From Paramecium tetraurelia (taxonomy: Eukaryota > Ciliophora > Oligohymenophorea > Peniculida > Parameciidae), in the NCBI RefSeq assembly GCF_000165425.1, contig NW_001798986.1:12330-76329 (forward strand): 64,000 nt of DNA. Reading direction: 5' to 3'. Positions within the stretch are counted from its first letter, which is position 1, and each line of letters starts with the position of its first letter. The position numbers and the translations under genes were made by a program. The notes under the pieces are model-generated. The model was not told the DNA's origin and searched no databases. It saw only the letters and a program-made list of their open reading frames with translations. Positions 55,609 through 64,000 of this stretch are shown here, in pieces.

Positions 55609-57408
55609 TCAATTGTTAATTTACTCTATAAAGAACTTTGTGTTCCTATGAGTAGAATCAATTTCGAAAGTTTCTTAAAGTCTATTTTGGTTTAATTTTA
55701 AGATCAAATTAGTAGAAGCATTAATTTGATATAAATTTTTGAATTTATTAATAATATTTTAGACAGTCGTATTGCACTTCACCTTTAATGTTATTTCGTC
55801 TTATTTATCAACAATGTATAATGTAATTGGTATCAAATTATTATCATTTATTCTGCTCTAATTGATTATGAGACTAGGTTTTTAATCTGTAAATTATATG
55901 ACATCTCCTTCTTTGTATATGGCAAGTATGTTTTAACTTAATTCAGGTTAAGCATCGCGATGTATCAAACAATAACTATTCGTAGAGCCCTAAAATAAAC
56001 GTAGAAGATTTTATCTTAATTCTTCAAAAGTCCAATTGTCCTGAACTTCAATAATATGATTAGTCTCTCTATATAATACCAAAACACTTTTCTTGATTAT
56101 TTCAAAAATAATGCAATCATTATTTTATGCTCCAATTCCTTCAAAGGTATGCCCTTTTGAAATCTATTGATCTCCTAACCAAAGTTAAGTTTGCTACCCT
56201 CCAACCAATTCCTATACATATGTATCGATTAAATCATTTTGAGCTACCTTCTTTATAGTCTTCACTTTGGTTTGTTTATTCAGAAATCCTATTTACAACC
56301 AAGAAAAAATCTAGCTTTAAGAGATTTCCTTATAGTATATAGTTATTTTCGGTTCCAATTTAATTTCATCTTAATTGGTTAATTGTTTATGAGAACTGTT
56401 ATAAAAATAAATCCTTTTCTCTTTAAATTAAGGCAGACCTTGTAAGAATTAAAGATTAATAGGAGCATTAATCTTTTTTTTAAATTACTATTTTGGATTG
56501 AGGTTATTTATCAGATACAAATCCTACATAATTATTTATTCTAATTTAAGTATTTCATAATCTTTAAGTTTAAGTTCCTAAACTGTTTATTCAGGCAGCA
56601 ACTCCTAATTTCCCTTTGTTAAAGATACTTCCTCAGCAATCGCATATAATTACTTTAAATACGTAATTAATTCTTTGATTTATACACATTTACTTACTTT
56701 AAAACTTTGGGTCTCAACAGAGGATACGATAAGTATGACACTATCTAGTATTTTTAGTTCTAGCTTTTAATTTTGAGGAATAGAATAATTATAATAGTTA
56801 TCACCCTCGTTATTAATTACTTATTCATTGTATATAAGCTCGAATTCTAATTCTAAATTTAATTTCTATCTAACCTTTTGGTTGATATGCTTAAAATCTT
56901 CATTTAATAAGGTCAGAAATGTGTATATTTCAGATTTATATTCTAGTAAAAACGTTGGCCTTGCTATACACCTCAATTCACAATCCTTTAAAATTTATTA
57001 TTGGTAGAGTGATTGATGAGGTTCCAAGAGAGTTTAACCTGAATAGAGATCCAAATGATAATTTGAAATGGCAAACTCATTATAAATTTGTTTGTTTAGG
57101 CATGTTAATTTATCATAGATATTTATTTTAGAAATTTCACAGGATTCTTGCATTTCATTCGTAATTTTTACTTTAACATAGAAAAAGAGCTTAACATTTA
57201 TACTTGATGAATTGTTGATATTTAGGAAATTGATTTTGAATTTTACATCCAATTTATTATTTTCGTAAAACACATCTACATTATGAAAAGGTAATCTATT
57301 CTATTCTCTAATTTTTTCAACCAATTTCTCCAAAGTCTCATTATCATTTATCTCGACTTAGATATCTTTATCTAGATTATCTATGTGAACTTTATAAATT
57401 TTTTCCAT
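55609..57408 (-). CDS. Multi-domain ubiquitin-like (beta-grasp) protein B
   Basis: 599 aa, intronless. The first domain starts at residue 1 (MEKIYKVHIDNLDKDIQVEI, NDNETLEKLVEKIREQNRL, VFYENNKLD) and follows the ubiquitin fold closely in length and pattern. Further units are seen, for example VILIVSSVETQSFKVSKC, SVLVLYRETNHIIEVQDNW and ITLYIVDKQDEITLKVKCN followed by TTVQNIINKFKNLY. About seven domains fit the length. No Gly-Gly end, protease or intein-like (BIL) motif was noticed, unlike the BUBL polyproteins known from ciliates. The stop TGA 55611-55609 is 41 bp from the ATG of gene A. The two were probably formed by duplication, or are one gene split by a missing join. Confidence 0.78.
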
Positions 57409-57576
57409 TTTTATGTAATATTATTATTAAAGTTAAGAGAATATGTGATTCTTTTTATCTCAATTGAAGCATTTAGCATTTAAGATTGCAATTAATAATA
57501 GTTCAGATTAGTAATAATAATTATATAACTTGTATAAGGATAAAAGGAATTGGAAGAATAAAAGAAATTAATTGAA

Positions 57577-57925
57577 ATGCTGGAGAACCAAAATTTTGAA
57601 TAATCGAAGAAAGAGAACATATCAGAAAAAATAGAAATAGATTAATTGAATATTTATTATACTATTATCACTGAATTCACAAAATAGAGTGTATAATTTA
57701 AGTTTAGTAAGTAATAAGCTAAATTTGATTCATTATTGAGATTGTTGAAGTGATATTTTGAAAAAGTTTCTATTAAGGTTAGAAATAAAGGGCAAGTTTA
57801 AGCAATAAATGTTTCTAATAAATAAAAATACAAAAATTGTATAACATCAAATTAAATCAATCTTCTCTAGGGAAAGATATACAAATAATATTTAAATAAA
57901 AAGTAGAATTATAAATTCATAATGA
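57577..57925 (+). CDS. Small coiled-coil hypothetical protein
   Basis: 106 aa if a 28-nt segment with GTGATA...AAG ends (57750-57777) is an intron; otherwise the frame stops at TGA 57751-57753 and continues in frame beyond it. It starts MLENQNFEQSKKENISEKIE; protein-like sequence (KELEEQKKLIE) also extends upstream of this ATG, so a 5' exon may be missing. Basic, helical, no known domain. Confidence 0.4.
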
Positions 57926-58374
57926 TTCAATACTTTATATCTTTGATTCTCCTTTTTTCGACTTCTTGCAAGGTGTGGTATAGTATGAAATGATGTTAAT
58001 CTATTGTGATGTTAATTTAATGTTCAATTAATGTCACAATAATTATTAATTTGATGATTTAATTATTTCAACTATTTTTTATTAATTAATTAAATGTAGA
58101 TTTCTGTAACTGTAAATTTTAGTTTGCTATCATAAATTATGTATTTGATTAAGGGTATTAATACTCACTCTCATTTTTATCATAAATATTATAATCTCTC
58201 TTTAAAGATACTTTTATATTAATAAGTAGATTAAGCTTCATTGTAATGAAATTGGAGATTAACTGATAATCTTATTTTTTTAAGATAGATAGGATACATA
58301 CAAGGTCAGATCTTATAGGATTGGTTGGCTTGTAAATAATTTTGTTGGTTAACTCAAATTAATATTTTTCATTA
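57926..58374. other. Intergenic interval
   Basis: About 450 bp of AT-rich sequence between two plus-strand genes. No supported ORF, RNA or repeat. It should hold the promoter of the membrane protein at 58375. Confidence 0.45.
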
Positions 58375-58998
58375 ATGATTAAGCCTTAAATTATTGGGAA
58401 TAATCAAGGAGGAGAACAAAGTTCTGAAGAGGATTTTATTAAAGCTGCAGCATATACTAAAATGATAAATAGAAGAATATCATATGTTTATTCTTTGTAT
58501 GCATTAGCTGTTCATATTGTTCTAATTGTAGAAGTTTTCAATCATTAATAAATTCCCTCCTAAGTTTGTTCCATAGCATCAAGTGGTTTATTAATTATAT
58601 AGCATTTTTACCATGGAACAATTATTACTATTTTGAATTTATATTTAACTTTACCACTCTGTGGGGTAGGTTATTTTCTAAGCAAAATGGAAGTAGCTAA
58701 TACTCTAGCTTTTCTTTTTTAAATATGTTTGTGGTTAGGAGAGCAGCTCCACATAATTTTGCAATATAACACTGATAACTTGATGAAAAAACGACCTGTA
58801 GTTCAATAAAGTACATATGATTAGAATGGCGAATAATTAATAATCAAAGCAGATGGGTAATAATCAAACAAACCACAGCGAGAAACTACTAAAGAGATCA
58901 ATGATTTAGGAGAAACACTTAGTATAGGTACTCGATAAATAAATAATAAATAAAAAGATGAGCATTAAGATGAACGTCAATAGAACTTGGTTGATTGA
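58375..58998 (+). CDS. Multi-pass (3-4 TM) membrane protein
   Basis: 207 aa, no intron. A short polar N-terminus (GNNQGGEQSSEEDF) is followed by three or four hydrophobic helices between residues ~37 and 135 (YSLYALAVHIVLIVEVF; IASSGLLIIQHFYHGTIITI; LYLTLPLCGVGYFL; TLAFLFQICLWLGEQLHIIL). A polar, Gln-rich C-terminal tail of ~70 residues follows. No family recognised. The stop is TGA 58996-58998. Confidence 0.8.
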
Positions 58999-59689
58999 TA
59001 ATTAATATATATGGCCAAAGCCCATTAATTGATTTATAAAGTAATAATCAATCATTATAATTTACTATTAACATATGACCCTGGATCTAAATATTACTAT
59101 TTATTTTCTTTATAATTTTCTTATTATAAATTAATTTTTAACATAACATAAAGATAAAGCAATTTTATGAATTTATACTTAATTGTTTATCTAGACATTT
59201 TGTTGTTTTCATTTTTAATCAATTTTATGTAGACAAAAGAAGCCTTTTTAATAATAAGTAAATTTTTATAAAAATATTAAAAAGTGCAAAAGTTTAAAAA
59301 TATATCCTTATTCCTTAGGAAGGTTTTAAAAAGTCTTTTTTAAATATTTTATCTATCGATATATTATATCTCATTCACGGTTAATGTATCTCAAAGGGAC
59401 ATTATAAAATAGATTATGATGTTTTTAAGAAGAATGATTACATTTAAGTTAAGAGTTGAAATTCCTATGATTTGAAATAATTGTGGATTATTATAATTCT
59501 AAAGGGAAGGTAATTTAGGATTCGGATCATGATTAAGATATGCAATACTTATTATTCTTATGATGGAGCTTTGGTTGAGGTATTAGAATGTTTCTACCAA
59601 AAACAAAGATTTTATAGGTGTAAAGTTTAGGTAAAGATTTTTTAAATAATTTATTTTTTTTGTATTGATAATAAAAATTTTATAACGAA
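58999..59689. other. Gene-poor interval
   Basis: About 690 bp before the MAPK gene. A short frame around 59405-59460 (includes KIDYDVFKKNDYIQ) looks protein-like but lacks context and is not called. Nothing else was recognised. Confidence 0.4.
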
Positions 59690-61295
<1,606 letters not shown>

Positions 61296-61747
61296 CAAGT
61301 TTAATATTATTATTATATCACAAATAACTCAATTAATGTTCTTCATTTTTAAATTACTCTTTTTCCATTAACAGTTTAATATTTTATTGATCTACTTTAG
61401 GTAATCAAATAAATAATTTAGAATATTGAGTTTTATCTACATACTATTATATTTTAAGATCTCTTTAAGACAAAAAACAATAGTTAGATCAATATATTGT
61501 AAGAGAATTATATGGTTATCATTTTAATATTGTTTATATCCCTTTTAGAGACAGGTCTGATCTTATCAAACTATGATTTATCTGATATCTATTCGTTATA
61601 CATATTTTTAATTATACGAATTTCTTGGAAAATTTAATTTAATTTAAAATAAAATTTAATAATGATTTGACATTTTGGTATTAGAGAATAAGAACATATT
61701 AATATTACTTATACATTTAATATAAACATTATTCTACTCCTTATGCA
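61296..61747. other. Interval between convergent genes
   Basis: About 450 bp separating two convergent kinase genes. AT-rich, no ORF supported, no hairpin noted. Confidence 0.5.
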
Positions 61748-63277
61748 TCACTCCGTCTACTTTTATCTCTTTAAAGGTTCTAAGTGATTGAAAATAGATT
61801 TTCTTATTGCAATTTTTTTCAAAAAATTACATTGAGTATTGCATCTCTAGCTTTCTCTTGGAGTTGAATCATCTTCAAGTTAAAAGTTGCTGAGCTTTTT
61901 TCCGGCAATTTTAGTAAGAAACGAGGATTGCTATGAAGGATTGGTTATTGGACTTTGGGGTGATCTTGGAGTAGAAAAAGGACTACTCTTACCTATGGGA
62001 GGAGTTAACATAACATTCTGATTCGTAATTGATGCCTTCTTGTTCTTCAACTTAAAAACTTTAAGATTGCTTAAATTTTATTCCAAGAACCAAGGATGAA
62101 TCAGTGCATCTTATAAATCTATTCTTTTAGATGGATAAGGTTATAGGATACTATTAATAAACTATAATCCCTTTGGACTCAAGTTTAAATTACTAGTTTT
62201 GACTTCTCCTTTATAATTTTATTAAACTTTCTGGTGAGTATTACCTTCAAAAGGTATTGTACCACTCAAGGCACAATACATTATAATTCCAACACTATAC
62301 AAGTCAACTTTTAAATCATAAGCACAATCGTGCAGGATTTCAGGAGCTACGAATCCGACACTTCCACATCTGTGGAATAAATATTTAGCTTCTTGGTTAT
62401 AAAAGTCAGCTAATCCATAATCTGTAACACAAAGACTGTCGAAATTTCCTTTTTCACGAAATACAATATTATCAGGTTTCAAATCCCGATGGAAGATTCC
62501 AAAACTGTTAATGTGATTAAGAGAGACCAATAGCTTATAGATAATTTAAGCTGTCTGTTTTTCCGAAAGAGGAGCATACTTATCAAGGTACGAACTAAGA
62601 TTTCCACCTTTAAGTAATTCCATGACTACATAGATATAGCATTATGTTTCGTATAATTCCAATAATGACACTGTAGATTCATGATAGATTGTTCTTAGGA
62701 CCTTTATCTCCTTTAATAATGATTATTTGTCTAAATGAGAATTTATAAATGATTTTTCGAACATTTTTACTGCGAAATAATCATCAGTTTATTTTTTCTT
62801 GGCTGAGTAGACCTAATAAATGGTTATAAATCATATATACCTCTGCGAAGGCACCTTGTCCAAACTTTTTTACTAGTTAGAATTTCATTCTGAATTCTTC
62901 TTGAACAGTGTATCGTTTTATGATTTTAATCAAATTTTCTATGTCTCCTCTTATAGCCACGAGGTTTTGGCCTTAAGATAGTTCGAGAGTGCTTGTTTAT
63001 TCTCTTGGATTCTTAATTATTTTCAACGACGCATTTAAATAACATATCCATTTCAAGTCATTCTAAAAATAATGGTCTATTATACTTATTTAGTATTGGT
63101 GAGTATGAATTCATTTTTTATTTAGAGAAGTTTCGTTTTCCATTTGCCATTGTTGATTTAAATTTTGAGATGGGCAGAAAAGGTGATCGATTAAGTATCG
63201 CAAGGACAGGCTTCATAACACCAGGTTGGAAATCTTGTATCGTAAGTCTCAGAGAAAAAAGATTAAGTAGCAGCCAT
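61748..63277 (-). CDS. PH-domain CAMK-like protein kinase with DYG motif
   Basis: 492 aa with introns 63063-63085 (23 nt) and 62813-62840 (28 nt). Residues ~25-110 look like a PH domain (NNGKWKTKLLQIKNEFIL, NDLKWICYLNAS). The kinase domain is ~125-395: KKFGQGAFAEVYSA, YFAVKMFEK, GIFHRDLKPDNIVF (HRD ~245), VTDYGLADF (~267), GSVGFVAPEIL, VDLYSVGIIMYCALSG. The Mg-binding DFG is DYG, an allowed variant. The wording resembles CAMK-group kinases. A Ser/Thr/Pro-rich tail (LTPPIGKSSPFSTPRSPQSP) follows. A PH domain fused N-terminally to a CAMK-like kinase suggests lipid-regulated membrane recruitment (inference). The start MAATQSFF gives the longest frame after the first intron is removed. Confidence 0.85.
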
Positions 63278-63556
63278 ATTGTAAATATATTATAGGAATT
63301 AAAAAGCAAATGCAATTAGCTTTGTATTGTAAATAATTTCAGACAGTAAACATGTCTATATTATTGTAAATAAATTATGCTTTTGATTTTAATTTAAATT
63401 ATTTCTTTGTTTGTTTGGTAAAATTTACTATTATTGATGACGCATTAGGTAATTAATAATTAAGGTTGTATGGTCAGCAATTCCATTTCATACACATTAT
63501 AAAATCTAATATTTAAGAATATAGAGAATTATTAAATACTAAGAAAATAATTTATA

Positions 63557-64000
63557 ATGAGTGCTTCTAATGTTTATCATGTTGACTAAAACGTAATATT
63601 TGTGCTGAAAGATAGTTCATCAAATGATAAATAGAAACAATAAAGTATTCAATTTACCAAATATAGTCCGCAAAATCAACAAGGAAAAGTTAAAAATAAT
63701 CTTGCAAATTAGCGGATGCAAAGCAGCTCATTCATATTCTCTTTGTGAGAAGATCTTTGAAATGATATTCAGTAAATTGTTGGGTACAAAAACACTCAAT
63801 ACTTTTAGAAAATTTTGATAAACAAAAGAACCATCAACCATTAAATGGATAATCTAATAAACAAGTAAACTCAGCCACAATAACTGAAAAACACTTCAAA
63901 GAATTAGTATTCAACTCTGTATTTGAGAAAAAATATATCCGAGAAAAAGAAGACCTTTATAAGGAAGATTTTTAAATTGCATGGAGTTTGACAGAAAAAA
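63557..64000 (+). CDS. Partial gene running off the right end
   Basis: ATG 63557 opens a Ser/Gln-rich frame (MSASNVYHVDQNVIFVLKD) that runs to TGA 63746-63748. From about 63795 to the end another frame is clearly protein-like (KHFKELVFNSVFEKKYIREK). One or more introns must join them; a 28-nt GT-AG segment covering the TGA (63745-63772) and a 37-nt one ending at 63809 are candidates, but no combination gave a fully consistent join. Family not recognised. Confidence 0.5.

Noticed and set aside
63118-63315. Minus-strand ORF with a hydrophobic start
   Set aside because: It is an alternative frame over the PH-domain exon of the kinase gene; the PH frame gives a consistent spliced protein.

Overview
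The window looks like macronuclear DNA of a ciliate, most likely Paramecium. It is AT-rich. Only TGA ends reading frames, while TAA and TAG occur inside otherwise convincing proteins and must be read as glutamine. Introns are tiny (about 19-35 nt, GTA...TAG, a few ending AAG or CAG), and genes sit tens of base pairs apart on both strands. No telomeric repeat, rRNA, tRNA, CRISPR or transposon was recognised. Gene models were built by hand by reading TAA/TAG as Gln and removing short GT-AG introns. Models whose spliced length is a multiple of three with one uninterrupted frame are given high confidence. A few loci need frame changes and are marked as such.

Layout. 0-12 kb: three WD40 proteins of one family (228-1796 minus, 7550-9193 minus, 9960-11516 plus; a fourth at 34693-36117 minus), a small secreted Cys-rich protein, and a broken gene made of tandem MORN-like exons (4170-7086). 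12-17.7 kb: tubulin cofactor D, then convergent to it a TPR/U-box ubiquitin ligase of CHIP type. 17.8-25.4 kb, minus: a giant protein with Trp-containing helical repeats, a small membrane protein, and a Rieske sterol-desaturase-like oxygenase. 25.7-36 kb: RING/TRAF-type zinc-finger protein, 6-phosphofructo-2-kinase/fructose-2,6-bisphosphatase, a membrane protein, a LITAF-like protein, the ciliary AAA protein IQCA1/DRC11, a small unknown, a second RING/TRAF protein and the fourth WD40 gene. 36-44 kb: a very large unknown helical protein and an ABCC-type transporter. 44-51 kb, minus: an AGC kinase, an ankyrin protein, a small unknown, a protein with two cyclic-nucleotide-binding domains, and casein kinase 1. 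51-53 kb: three small plus-strand genes. 53.4-57.4 kb, minus: two adjacent proteins built of ubiquitin-like domains. 57.5-64 kb: small genes, a MAPK15/ERK7-like kinase, a PH-domain CAMK-like kinase and a gene running off the end.

Much of the content fits ciliary, cortical and signalling biology: tubulin folding (TBCD), the dynein regulatory complex (IQCA1), MAPK15, several kinases and a cyclic-nucleotide sensor, plus ubiquitin-type functions (U-box, RING, UBL proteins). The genes are not an operon and no joint pathway is implied. The most interesting structures are the exon-by-exon MORN array, the paired multi-ubiquitin-like genes, the TRIM-like WD40 family, and a set of 3n introns lacking TGA.
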